From Colius striatus (lineage: Eukaryota; Chordata; Aves; Coliiformes; Coliidae), in assembly GCF_028858725.1 (NCBI RefSeq), contig NC_084790.1, positions 4,718,001 to 4,782,000 on the forward strand: a stretch of 64,000 bases of DNA, in the 5' to 3' direction. The first letter of the stretch is position 1, and each line of letters begins with the position of its first letter. Positions 49,096 to 60,700 of the stretch are shown here, in pieces. Both the position numbers and the translations under genes were made by a program. Under the pieces are notes generated by a model. It ran no database searches and had not been told where the DNA came from. It was given only the letters and a program-made list of their open reading frames with translations.

Positions 49096-50234
49096 CTTAA
49101 GACAGAGTGATTTCTTTAAGTCCTGCTAGGACCAGGCAAGTTCTGAAACCTGGGGTAAAAAGATCTTGTTCCCAGCCAGCCCCAGGACACATTTTACTTC
49201 CTTGACACAAAGTAATTTCTTTTTAAATGTCCTCTGAAGTCGGGGAGCCAGCAGAGGACTTGCAGGCACACCCAGCAAACCCTTCTGCTCTGTTGTGGTC
49301 CCACGCTGACAGCCCAGTGCTCGAGCTCTGCGCTTTGGCCATGCCCACCACCTCCTCATCACCCAAGGGGGATAAACTGACCCTCAGACCACTCCTCTGC
49401 TTTGCTTGTGGAAACCTCCACCTCCACAAAGGCTGAGGTGGATATTCCCACTGCTCACCTCCTCTGTGAGTACTCCTACAGCAGCACTACACTTCTAACT
49501 ATTGCAGCAACTCGGCTGTAAAGGTGTTTGTCTTAACTAACAACATCACTAACTTTTACAAGCACTTTGTTATTGGCTTCTTCAGTCATACCATGCATGC
49601 AAACATACCCAGGGCTCACCTTGCCAGCACAGGAGAGGTTTTTCCATCAACATTCCCACTGGCACTAGCAAGCCTTCACTTTTACAGCCCATCTGTAGAA
49701 GCGCTGGGTGCCTTTCATCATCCCACAGCTCAACTTCTCCCTGTGAAACCCACTGCTTTGGGGCAGAGATGCAAGCAGATGCCTGTATGACCGAGAGGAT
49801 GCTGAGAGCACACAGGCACTACCATCCCCAGAGAACCCAACGAGGCTCCTGGGTCTGCCCTTGCTCCAGCACACCTACTCACCAGTGCACACGGGAAGAG
49901 ACATGCAGCCACACACACAAGGAGAAGCCTCACGGTAAGGACAGCAGCAGCTGGGAAACAACGAAGCCTCCAGTCTCCCCAGACTCATCTCATTGCTCCA
50001 CTTAGACTGAGGCAAATGAAGACAGAGATGGTGTCAGTAAAGGTTGGGGTTCTCCCTCTGATCTCCACACGAGGTGGGCTCAGGGCTCATCCTGCTGTCC
50101 CCTCTCTGCAGAAAGCAGTGCTGCTGTAGTGAGCTGCCTGGTCTTCAGCAAAGGGTCATTCAGGTGTCTAAGCAAGTGTACAGAAAATAAAGTGTTATCT
50201 GCAGAGCCCATGATGAATGTCTGGTTTATGGGGC
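49096..50234. other. Convergent intergenic region, no gene seen
   Basis: Unique sequence between the GPR179 end and a CR1 copy. No exon or RNA gene is recognised. It includes the alternative AATAAA at 50186. Confidence 0.5.
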
Positions 50235-50453
50235 GTGCATGATCCTAGCAGTATGCCCAGGTGGGCAAGAAGGCCAAGGGCATCCTGGATTAGATCAGCA
50301 CTGGGGTGGCAGCAGGCCCAGGGCAGTGAGTGTACTCCCGTGCTGGGCTCTGGTGAGGCTGCAGCTCCAGGGCTGTGCTCAGTGTTGGGCTCCTCACTGC
50401 CAGAGGGAGACTTGAGGGGCTGGAGTGTGGCCAGAGCTGGGCTCTGGAGCTGG
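50235..50453 (+). mobile_element. CR1 LINE fragment, 5' half, split by an LTR
   Basis: Matches the CR1 block beginning GTATGCCCAGGTGGGCAAGA and running to CTGGGCTCTGGAGCTGG. There it is interrupted, and the continuation resumes at 50839. It is in the same class as the 29810 and 53859 copies, which show the uninterrupted order. Confidence 0.9.
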
Positions 50454-50838
50454 TGTGGTGGTTTAGCCCTGGCTGGGTGCCAGGTGCCCACCAAGTCATA
50501 AAATCACTCCCCCTCCTAAACTGGACAGGGGAGAGAAAAATATAATGAGAGGTTTGTGTATCAAGATAAGAGCAGGGAGACTGCTCAGCAGTTAGCATCA
50601 TGGGCAAAACAGACTCAACTTGGGGAGAAAAAAGGTTTGATTTATTAATGAACAATCAGAGCAGCGAGATGAGAAATAAAACTGAATCAGCCACTAACTG
50701 GCCAGGCCTGGATCCATCTTAGAACTGACTGGCACTAGCCCTGTCAGCTGCAGTGGAAGCTTCTGGCAGATCTTTGCTTAAAGAAGCCACCCCTGTAGTT
50801 CCCCATTACCAAAACCTGGCCCAGGTACAACCACTACA
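50454..50838 (+). mobile_element. Avian ERVL-type solo LTR inserted in CR1
   Basis: A 385-bp element beginning TGTGGTGGTT and ending AACCACTACA, a terminal inverted repeat of the kind seen at avian ERVL LTR ends. It is flanked by a 5-bp direct repeat, GCTGG (50449-50453 and 50839-50843), the expected target duplication size. An AATAAA lies inside, near 50672. There is no internal retroviral region, so this is a solo LTR, shorter than many relatives. It is younger than the CR1 it splits. Orientation follows the TGTGG start and the internal AATAAA. Confidence 0.88.
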
Positions 50839-51235
50839 GCTGGGGAAGGAGCTGGAGCACAACTCTGACAGCTGAGGGAGTTGGGGAGAAACCTTCTCTC
50901 TCTCTGCAACTCCCTGACAGGAGGCTGTGGCCTGGGGAGTGGTGGGGCACAGTGTCTGTCACTCCTCCCCAGCTAACAAGACAAGAGGAAACACCCTCAA
51001 GTTGTGCCAAGATGAGATTGGGAAGAAATTTTTCCCTGAGAGGGGTGTCAGCCCCTGTGCCAGGCTGCCCAGGGAGCTGCGGGGGGTGCCCAGGCCTGGA
51101 GGGATCCCAAAGCCGTGGAGCTGAGGTGCTGAGGGCCGTGGGTTAGTGGTGGGCTGGGCAGGGTGAGGGCAGGGCTGGGACTGCAGCAGCTTCAAGGGCT
51201 TTTGCAACTGAAACAATTCTATAACTCTATGATAA
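50839..51235 (+). mobile_element. CR1 LINE fragment, 3' half after the LTR
   Basis: Resumes with GCTGGGGAAGGAGCTGGAGC exactly where the first half stopped (allowing for the duplicated GCTGG). It continues through GGGATCCCAAAGCC to the tail TTCTATAACTCTATGATAAA. Confidence 0.9.
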
Positions 51236-52399
51236 ATATGCTGAAGGAGGAGGTACCCCAGAAAGCAGTGAGGCCATGAGGGACATCCAGCAACAGAAGC
51301 ACTTTGGTTGCAGAGGTTTGAGTATTGGCAAATGAGATGGAGAGGCAGACAGTGCTAAATGGGAAGGGAAAGTCAGTGTCCCAGAAAACTCCACCAGAAA
51401 ACACACTCTTTCCACCCAGAGCCTGAACTGAAGAGCCTTTCCATCAAGTTTTGGGTAAGGAGTAACATCCATACCTGCACGTAAGCCCCCTGAGTCACAC
51501 CAGACACAGCCCAGGCAGCTCACACTGATTTTCTTTAGCTCCTGGCCCAGCTAACAGATGCTGCAGCACCGAGTCTCTTCTCAGCCCGTGAAGGAAGCGT
51601 AGGCAGAGCGCTCAATACAGTAGGCTCTTTCAGGAAAGGCAGACAGATTGTGACACCCCTCTGATTTCCAGAAAGATGAAAGGGATTCCACTGCTGGCTC
51701 CTCTCCTAACAGAGCATAAAGATGATATTCTGCCCTTCCAAAAGGAGATCATTCACAAGAAATACTGAGCAACCCTGCAAGCATAAGGAGATGTAACTCC
51801 TTCACAAAATCTCTTTCAAGGAAGAAAACACACTTGATGCTCACAGGCTCTGGGAAATGGCTGAGTTAAAGAGTAGAACAAGGCTGAAAAAAGAAAATGC
51901 GTCATCGTTGGAGGACTAGTGAATATTTTGCTCTGTGATTAGGACTAAATGGAAGTTAGCAGGTGACCATAGTGCACTGGCTTACTCCCAGCCACAAAGG
52001 TAACCTCTGGGCAGGTGTTTTCCTGACCCAGGCAGCCTGCAAAGGCAGGAGACCTGATGAGACTCACCCTGTCCACTGGATGGTGCCAACTGCTCACCAA
52101 CAGCACCCACCACTGAATCATCAGCAAAGAATGTGCCAGAACTCGAAATGCTGCCTGTCCCAAAGGTGGTGGTTGACACAAACGGTGACCTTAGAAGGCT
52201 AAAAATGTCATTAAATTCCCAGTACTGTGCTGCAGCCCCTCTGGGAAGGTTGGCCATGATCAAACAGCTGTTCAGCAGAAGCACAACTGCAGCACCTGAA
52301 GAGGAGAATTTGATTTAAAGTGTGCTTATTGCTTGTCCCTGATTTCTGTTAAAAAGAAGCCTAGGAAGCAGTACAGAGAGGCAAAAGAAGTACCAACAG
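51236..52399. other. Intergenic, no gene seen
   Basis: Unique sequence between the split CR1 and the end of MRPL45. No coding exon, RNA gene or repeat is recognised. Confidence 0.45.
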
Positions 52400-52830
52400 C
52401 TACCGATTTAAGTTTTAATGAAAGCCCACCAGGTCTATGACACTTCCAATGGAAGCACCAAATCCCCCATGTCAGGACAAACCTCTGCTGCCAAGTGCTC
52501 TTGTGATGCAGGTTCAGGACTGAGGTCAGCCTAGAGAGCAGCTCTGAAGAGATCAGACTTCTTGTCTTCACAGAAACACAGAGAGGGTGAAGCTGCAGCA
52601 CATCAAGGCTACTTGGACAGAGTAAAGCTCTCCACAGAGCACATCTGAATCCCCCTCCAAGGCCCCTCTTGGTCCTTTAAAGAACTTCTTAGTGAGTGGG
52701 TCCATTCAACTTGCTGACTGCTCACTGGAAAGACAGAGCCATATCCAACCCACTTCCTCCAGAGACACCCTTCACTCCTTCCCTCCAGGGGCTGTTTGTG
52801 CTGCTGTCTCTGTGCAAGCTCTGGAACCTC
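52400..52830 (-). other. MRPL45: MRPL45 3'UTR (inferred)
   Basis: Sequence downstream of the MRPL45 stop. A minus-strand ATTAAA hexamer at 52414-52419 is the best poly(A) candidate. The exact cleavage site is unknown. Confidence 0.45.
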
Positions 52831-55800
52831 CTACTTTGTTTCTTCATACTCTTGTGAGGGACTCAAAGTTGGGCCAGGAATCAGCACCGTCTGAAAATGC
52901 AAAGAACAAAATCAGCACGACACAGAGCAGCTCTGAGCTGCTGCAACAGGAATCCTCTGTGTTACAGAGTAAAAGAAACGGGGAGCAGGGAGGTCTGGCA
53001 ATCCAAAGGCCTTGCACAGGAGGACAACCAGGTGGCAGCAGCATGGGGAAGGAGAGGGGTAATGGCACAATATGCCTTTTGCTGTGCTATAGTTCTCATC
53101 TCCTTCGTATCTAGGTCCTGTTTTGAGTAACACAGGCAGACAGAGCATCTGCATCACTTTGCCAGGCTCTGTACAGTGAGCAGCAACTCCCTGAATTATC
53201 ACACAGGTGTCAAATGCCCTCAGCCTCCCGCTACAGCTTCCATGTGCTAACACCACACTAACAAATAAGTCTGCTTGCAGATCAATCCCCCACCTTCCCC
53301 TTACAGAGAGCACAGCTTTGGGTTTGTCCAGAATTACTTAGGGACCTATATTCCACAGGCAGGGGCCATGCTGGTGCTTCTTCCTGTTAGCAGTACCTTA
53401 ATGATGGGGTCCTTTGGTGGAGCCCACTCGGGAACAATCTTGCCGTGCATCCTCCACGTGCCATAAGGGTTGACCAAGTACCTCTCAAACACCACATACT
53501 CCAAAACGTCCTTGGGCACTTGCTCCCCACCATACATCAGCCGCCCAAAGCGGTCATAGATTGCCAGGATCTGTACAAAGAGCCAAGAAAGGTCTGTGGG
53601 GCTGGAGCTGGGAGTGGCTGGGAAAGGGCAGGGGCTGGGTGGGGGTTGTACCTGCCGGGTGTGCATCCGCACTGTCACCTGCCCGTACAGGTTGCCCCGA
53701 TTGATGATGCTGCTGCAGCGAATGTGAACCACTCTTGGAGGCTCCAGTGACTCCACAAAGCTCCACCGGATGGTCTTGTACCTGTTCCCACGGACCATTT
53801 CCTACAAAGAACACAGAAATAAGCACCAACTTAAGTTAATTCTGGCTTGTATCAGTACTAGTGTGGCCAGCAGGACCGAGGCAGTGATTGTCCCCTGTGC
53901 TGGGCCCTGGGGAGGCAGCACTTTGAGTACTGTGTTCAGTGTTGGGCCCCTCACTCACTGCCAGAGGGAAACTGAGGAGCTGGAGTGTGACCAGAGCCAC
54001 GCAGAGGACCTGGGGAAGGGGCTGGAGCACAAGGGTGCTGGGGAGGGGATGAGGGAATGGGGGTGTTCAGCCTGGAGAAGAGGAGCCTGAGGGGAGACAG
54101 CAGCACTCTCTGCAACTCCCTGATAGGAGGCTGGAATAAGGTTGAGGTTGGTCTCTTCTCCCCAGTAACAAGTGACAGGACAAGAGGAAATGGGCTCAAG
54201 CTGCCCCAGGGGAGGTTTCCCCAGGGAGCTAAGGTAGAACTGTTTCCCTGAGAGGGTTTTCAGCCCCTGTGCCAGGCTGCCCAGGGAGCTGGGGGGGTGC
54301 CCAGCCCTGGAGGGATCCCAAAGCCGTGGAGCTGAGGTGCTGAGGGCCATGGATTAGTGATGGGCTGGGCAGGGTGAGGGCAGGGCTGGGACTCCAGGAG
54401 CTTAAAGGGCTTTTCCAACCAAACTGATTCTATGATTCTGTGAAGTACAATGTGAACTGAATGACAAGCAAACTACTAAATACAATGAATTCATCAGTTA
54501 TGACTTAAGACTTGTGCTTCCCCTCCCAGCTCTGCCTTTATCCATTAACAAAAAAAAACCCAAAATAACCAGGCAATAGATCAGGTTTAGAGAGCCTTGA
54601 GGACCACGGAGGAGATCAAAGACACACCACACCCAGACAAACCCTTACCGGGTAGCAGCGCTCTGTCACCAGGGAGTGAAGTTTCTGCTTGTTAAAACTG
54701 CAAGTGAAACACACCCAGTTACTTGGATACACATCTTGTAAAGAGGCTTACTCACAAGTTCCTACTTCCCCACAAGATGCACAATCAACTGGCAAAATAG
54801 AAAAAGCAACATTCTCAGCTGTGATCTCAGTGCAAAATCCAGAGCTCAAAGCCACGCTGGTGGACAAGACTTCAGGGACACAACAACATCCTATGGAAGC
54901 CAGTTATGACCTAAAATGCCTTACTGATGTGTGGAACTGTAACGAGGAATGATGCAGTTTTGAAATCTGTTGTTACTAGAAAGTGAAGCAAGGCAGTGGA
55001 GCATCATTTCATACCCAAACAATTCCCTGCAGCACAATTCTGAGCAGCACTAACCACCGACTCATCTGCTGATAACACTTGTGGTGGAACAGTTCATCTC
55101 CTTTATGGGTCAGGTCGGGTCAAGATGAGTTTTCTGCAACCCGCTTTTCGTTATCAAAAGCTAGAGGGTACTGACTAAACCTCCAGGGTTCTACTCTTCA
55201 CAGAGGCAAAGGCAGAAAAAGCTACAGCACTTGCTGAAGAGGAGGTATGAGGATTAGAAAGACACAGAAGGAAAACAGAGCACATGAGTGAAGGGAAGGT
55301 CCTACACAATCACATTAGTCAGAGGGGGGATCGTACTTCACCAGGCAGTTGTGAGCTTCAATAAATATCTCCTGTGCCTTCTCTGGGAAGGTTTTAGTGC
55401 TGAAATCCAGGTCATGATCTTTTATCTTCCGCAGACTGGAAAGAAAAGAGAAGCCCTACACTAAGTACAGAACAACCTGGAACCACGCTGCGTGTTTCTG
55501 ATGACAGCGATCTTAAGAGCATTCAAGCCCAGCATTTACCAGGGGGCAACTGAGAAGTGGAGACTCCTAAGATAAGTCTGAAGGTGCTCATAAACCAGAA
55601 ATAGTGCTACAAACCCAAAGAATCCCCAAGAAAATGAGTGCTCCCTGTATCCATTCACACTAGGACAGGTGCCTCGTGTTCATTCTCACATCAGGGACTC
55701 AAAAGAGGAAACCCTGTGGGATCTGGGGCTGCTCAGCCTGGAGAAGGCTGAGGAATGGTCTCATTAACACTTATAAGTAACTAAAGGGTGAATGTCAGGA

Positions 55801-57354
55801 GGATTGGGTGACACTTTTTTCTGTTGTCTCCAGTGACAGGACAGGGGTAATGGACACAAGCTGGAACACAAACAGTTCCACTTAAACACAAGGGAAAACT
55901 TGTTTGGTGTTGTTGAGGTGAGGGAGCCCTGGCCCAGGCTGCCCAGGGAGGATGTGGACTCTCCTCCTCTGGAGGTTTCCAAACTCACCTGGACGTGTTT
56001 CTGTGCCCTCTGACTGAGGGAACCCTGCTTTAGCAGGGGTTGGGCTCGATGAGCTCCAGAGGGGCCTTCAAATCCCCACCATACTATGATTCTATGCCTT
56101 CCTGTTAAGGGTTACAACAACAGTGGAAGAAGCAGGGAGAAAACAAAACACACTGTCTCACCGCTGAGCAAAAGTCCTGCACCACAGACTAATTAAAAGG
56201 TACATACGCTAGCTGGGAGGCAGCCGTCTGCTTCAGCTTCTCCACCTTTTGCTTCAGCCCATCTTTGGATAGGGAACTCAAGCGGGCATCACCCTCAGGA
56301 GGCACGTAAGGGTCTATAATATCAGCTGCAGGAGAGAGAAGGAAGGTCAGGATGAGGCACATAAGGGTCTATAATATCAGCTGCAGGAGAGAGAAGGAAG
56401 GTCAGGATGAGGCTTAAAAACAGCAAAATAGAGGAAAAAGGGGGCTGGAGCAAGAGAACTCCTCTCTGGAAATGTTTATGAGATTAAATATAAGCAGATG
56501 TAGAATTGCTAGTCTAATATAGCTTGTCAGCAGTGACAAGTGCCTACTCTCTGCTTTCCACACAGTCCAGGGTAAGACAAGACACATTCAGCAGCAGGGA
56601 ATGTGATCTTCCTTGCTATTTCTTGTCCCTAGATAAGAAAGGGCCAACAGCTTGATACATTTCTGAGGTAAAGTTGGGCACATGCTATCCTTCACCAGGA
56701 GGCAGAGTGTGTCTATTGCAGACAGACACTCTCTATCAGCAAGGTCACACTGCTTAGGCTAGTCGCTCCACACTGCTATACTGCATTAGTTTTCCCCTTG
56801 AGACCAAAGCAGCCTTTCTACCACCTGTGCAGGCCAAGTAGAAAGTCCGTTCTAAGCGCTCCTCGGGAAACATTGTCCCCAAAGACTTGAGCCTCCTCTC
56901 TTTCTCTTCAGGGGTCAGTTCCCTGGCCCACTCGGGGACAAAAAACCTCTTCTTCTTCGTTCTCACGGGGATACGAAGGCAGGCCGGAGCCACTCCAGCA
57001 GGCCAGAGCATCGACTCCGCAGTCTAAGAAAGAGAAACAACAAAGCCATGGAGTCAGCCCAGCGGCTTAGAAACACCAACACCGCCTCGGCCTATTTCCC
57101 TTCACATCTCCCAAACACGGTGCGGCTGCCAACACACCCAACGCCGCGGCTCGCAGCCCTACCCGGCCCTCTTCGGCCTCCGAGTCCCCGCGACTCTTAT
57201 CCCGCTCCTCCTCAGCAACCGCCCACACCCCGGGGTTCCTCAGCCTCGCACAAACCCTCATCCCGTCCCCCCCTCCAGCCTCCGTGCCGGGACGCACCCG
57301 CCAGCTCGCCCTCAGGCCCAGGCGCCCCACACCCGCCCTCATGGCGGCCGCCAT
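52831..57354 (-). CDS. MRPL45: MRPL45, mitochondrial large-ribosomal-subunit protein mL45
   Basis: Eight coding exons on the minus strand: 57354-57298, 57023-56825, 56325-56208, 55435-55337, 54697-54649, 53801-53652, 53570-53397 and 52890-52831 (stop TAG). All introns are GT-AG and phases agree, giving 301 residues (human 306). The N-terminus is short and basic ([19 protein letters not shown]), fitting a mitochondrial targeting peptide, with a second in-frame ATG at codon 5. Conserved blocks include [61 protein letters not shown] and [13 protein letters not shown]; the last two lie in the Tim44-like fold. In the mitoribosome this protein sits near the exit tunnel and helps attach the particle to the inner membrane. 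The ATG lies in AAGATGGCGGC, a classic YY1 initiator motif. Introns 3 and 5 hold CR1 copies, and a 55-bp duplication copies the exon 3 acceptor. Confidence 0.96.
53859..54443 (+). mobile_element. CR1 LINE fragment in MRPL45 intron 5
   Basis: Antisense to MRPL45. It carries GTGTGGCCAGCAGGACCGAG at its start, TGTTCAGCCTGGAGAAGAGG in the middle and ends in a TTCTATGATTCTGTGA tail. It starts about 57 bp from exon 6. Confidence 0.92.
55705..56096 (+). mobile_element. CR1 LINE fragment in MRPL45 intron 3
   Basis: Contains GGGGCTGCTCAGCCTGGAGA, GCTGGAACACAAACAGTTCC and a TACTATGATTCTATG tail after CTCGATGAGCTCCAGAGG. It is close in sequence to the minus-strand copies at 23603 and 30885. Confidence 0.92.
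56301..56410 (-). repeat. MRPL45: 55-bp tandem duplication spanning MRPL45 exon 3 acceptor
   Basis: Two direct copies, 56301-56355 and 56356-56410, differ at one position (GGCACG versus GGCACA). The first copy contains the used acceptor (CTGCAG, exon start 56325) plus the first 25 bases of the exon. The second copy therefore carries a full duplicate acceptor with exon start equivalent at 56380. Use of that acceptor would add 55 bases and shift the frame. Confidence 0.95.
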
Positions 57355-57720
57355 CTTCCCGCCGCGCGGCCCGCCGGGAGCTGGGCGGGGCGGGAGCGCG
57401 CCGAGGGGGCGGGGCCAAGGCGGCGGCGCGCGCGAGGGGGCGGGGCAGCGGGGGCCCGCGCCGCGGCCGCGAGTGGAAAATTCCATCGGCTGCGGGGGGG
57501 GAAGGGGGGGCCAGGGAGGCTCCGCCCACGAGCGCGCGGCGGGGTGACCCCGGTGGCTGCTGCAGTGCAGGGGGAGGGGGGCGTGCAGCGTCCTCCCAAG
57601 GCATCGAGGGCGTGCGGGACGCCCCAGTCCCACGAGTGACAGGCGAGGGACACCCCCCCCGCACACACACACTCCCCCCGCCCCAAGCTGGGGGTGCTGG
57701 AGGCATCGTGCCCTCCTGAT
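57290..57720 (-). promoter_or_regulatory. MRPL45: MRPL45 CpG-island promoter
   Basis: Dense CpG and GC boxes (GGGGCGGGGC at about 57407 and 57438), plus the YY1-type AAGATGGCGGC overlapping the start codon. There is no TATA box, typical of a housekeeping mitochondrial gene. Confidence 0.75.
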
Positions 57721-60700
57721 CCCCCGGCACCCACTGGACCCCCAGCCGGGCCCGGCACCCTGCAGGCCCCCAGCAGCTCGGCCCGGCCCTGGGTGCAGCA
57801 GAGAGATGCTTGTGACATCTCAGGGCAGCCGGCGTAAGGCTGGGCTTAAGGCGAGGTCTCCACTGGAAGGTCTCGGCACATCGGGGTGCAGCAGCTCCGG
57901 GGGCAGAGCACCAAGGCCCTGGAACAAACCGCACTTATCCCAAACCCTTTTCCCGTAAAATTCCATCTCTGTGAGCCGCGGGGATGCTCAGCACCCGCCC
58001 ATGGCTGCAGGGTGAGGCCTCGGGCCATCCTGCAGAGCCAAACGCAGCCACAGCGTGAGGGGACGAACCCCGCGGGAGTGAGGGGCTCATCGGGAGGCTC
58101 CGGGCTGCACTCGCTCCACCTGGCCGTGCTCCCAGTTTGCTTTGGGGAGTGTTGATCTTGGCTACGAGGAAGCGTTGCTCCATCGGACAGCTGGTTAATG
58201 TGTAGTGACGGCTCCGCTGTGCCCGAGACCGTTGATCCCAGCCCACGCTGTTATCTGTGCCGTGAGCGGGGTGAGCTGGGAGTGGCCTCACCCGGCTATG
58301 CCAGGAGGCATGGGGGACAGCCAGGCACCCGTGGGTGGAAGGATTGCATCTGCATCCCAGCAGCAGCTCTGGAAGTCTGGTGTGATGCTCCGGGAGGCTC
58401 AAAACTAGAAGAGGAGGCGATCATCTCCACTAAACCTCTGGCACGAAAACTGGAGCGAGTTTCCTCTCCAGAAAATAGAGATGAAGCCCCAGGGCCACAG
58501 AGCCAGTCCCAGAGCAGCCACGGCTGAGTCATTGGTCCCAGCACCCCATAGCCCCAGCACTTTCCCACAGCCTGGGACTTGTGGGGCTGGATTTTCCTAG
58601 CCCATCTGGCTTTCCTGACTGCAGAGCTTCCCTGTGATGCCATTTCAACTGGTTTTATTACTGTGGGCAAGCACTTCAGGCCTCTGGCTGCGCCTCGAGG
58701 CCACATCCTCATTGTGAGAGGCTGCTGGGGTATGCATCCCACGAACGTTCTTGCTTGCTGCAGTTTGGCCTGAGTCTCACCCCAGCAGCATTGGCCTCTG
58801 GAGATGCCACTTGATGGTACCTCAGTTCATGTCTGGCCTTCCCCTTGCAAAACCACTATGCTGGGATTTGTCCCATTGGAACAGGACCAGGGCTGGGATT
58901 TGCAAGGACGTGAGCGTCAGCAGAAGTGAGATGTGCTCCGCACCCACTCAAAGATGAGCTGTCCCTGCCAGCTCCAGGCAGGGGCTTGGCCACATTTGCC
59001 TCCGTCCTTGTCCAACTGGCCCCAGGTACATGATGAGGCAGGAGGGTGACAGGCAGACCAGCACGCACACATTGCTGTGCCACAAGAGGGAGAAGCAATG
59101 CAAAATGTTTCCCAGCCCCCATCAACAGCCTGTGGAGCTGCAAAGGAGTCATTTTGCAGCTTTGAGCACCATTTTTTTGTCCTGTTCCCAAATACCAGAG
59201 ATTCCTGCCCTAAACCACTGGTGCAGACCTGTGAGGCAGGATTAGCTGGTGCCCTCCGGCTGCTCCCACTCTCTTCAGGAACAGCAAAGACTCCAGCAAA
59301 AGGGAGAAGAAAAGTCTCCCTTGGGATCTTTCGTTTCCTTCTCTTCCCCTTTTCTACCCGTTTTCTTAATTAAAATGGTATGCTGACAGCAATTGGTGGC
59401 TACAGAGTCTCTGAGATAATTACAGCTCCTGGCTTCCACCCCGTTCATTTGTCCCCAGGTCCTCCCCAGTCTGGCACTGCACGAGAACCCGGTTTGGTGA
59501 GGACATTGCAGAAGAGGCAGCTTCCCCCCAGCTTTCTCGGCAGAGTCTTGCTCTTTCTGCCTTTCTTTCTTTCTGGATTCTTGCTGACAGCAGCATCTGT
59601 CATCTAACAATATCTCCCACACAGACCAGCAGCCACAGAAGGAACCTGGAGCTCTTTGCTGAGCCTGAGCCCTGTGGCCAGCACAGCCGCCAAGCCCCCT
59701 TGCTGCCCCCTGTGTTGGATGTACAATGGGAGGGCACCCAGCAACCCATATGGCCATCAGGGACAGTAATTAAAGCTCAGAGGAGACAATCCCCTCTGCT
59801 TCTCTCCCACTGTGGCGAGCAGCTCTGCTCCAGGAATAGGTTTATCCTGCCCCTGACCTTGCTGTCTGTCTCACTGTGGCTCTGCCCCTGGAGAGTCACC
59901 CGTGGCCACAAGCTGTACCAAGGCACTGAAAAGCAGAGGCAAGGCGGGAGGAAAATGGCTTTTTGTTCCCATGAGGACTCTCAGCATGACTGTGGTATGG
60001 CTGGGCTTCTCCCTGCTGTCCAGCCACGGCAGCCTCAAGCTATCCCCAGCATAGCATGGCTGGAATGAGTCCACCTCCATCCAGCCTGGCTGCAAATCAT
60101 GCACTGGGTGTCCACTGCAAGCCACGCTGAGACTCAGGGTCACTGCTGCAGGATCACAGCCCTTCCCTCGCTGCAGGGGAGTTGGGACTTTCTCCCCCAG
60201 CACCCCACTGGCATGGCAGGCGTGAGGTCGCTTGCAACAACAACGACAATTCCCCTGGCCTCAGGTCCCAGCACCAACGTGTCCCCACAGTGCCCACACT
60301 CCACAATCCGCCTGTGTCTGTGCGTCTCATGGGATTTCACACCCAAGGCGTTGGGAGGGGATGGTGGCAGCAGCAAAGGGAGGGAGGCAGCTGCCCAAAT
60401 CCCCTGCGCGGCTCCAGCTGTTTCCTTGTCTCCCTTCCCTTCCTCGGGGCTTTGCAGCACAATGCAGCCCGGCAGAAGCCCCAGATGAACCCAGCCTCAT
60501 CAGCCGTTTGGTTTTTATAATGATGTGCTGAGAGCTGTCTGTACTTTCTCCGTGCCCCAATTCCTGCTGCTGGCTCCTCCAGCTCTCAGTGAATCCCCAC
60601 TCCCTCTCTTGCTCGGTGCTAACTTATATTTTAAACAGCGAGGTACCACTTTTAGCAAAAGTAAATCTCTTAGGGGGGTGGAGAGGAAAAAAAAAGGAGC

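Noticed and set aside
49068-50191. Choice of a single GPR179 transcript end
   Set aside because: ATTAAA at 49068 and AATAAA at 50186 are both plausible. I kept the first as the feature and did not call the second a separate terminator.
57212-57934. Long minus-strand frames around the MRPL45 promoter
   Set aside because: Out-of-frame or 5'-extended readings of a CpG island. Only the short MAAAMRAG exon joins in phase to the conserved exons.
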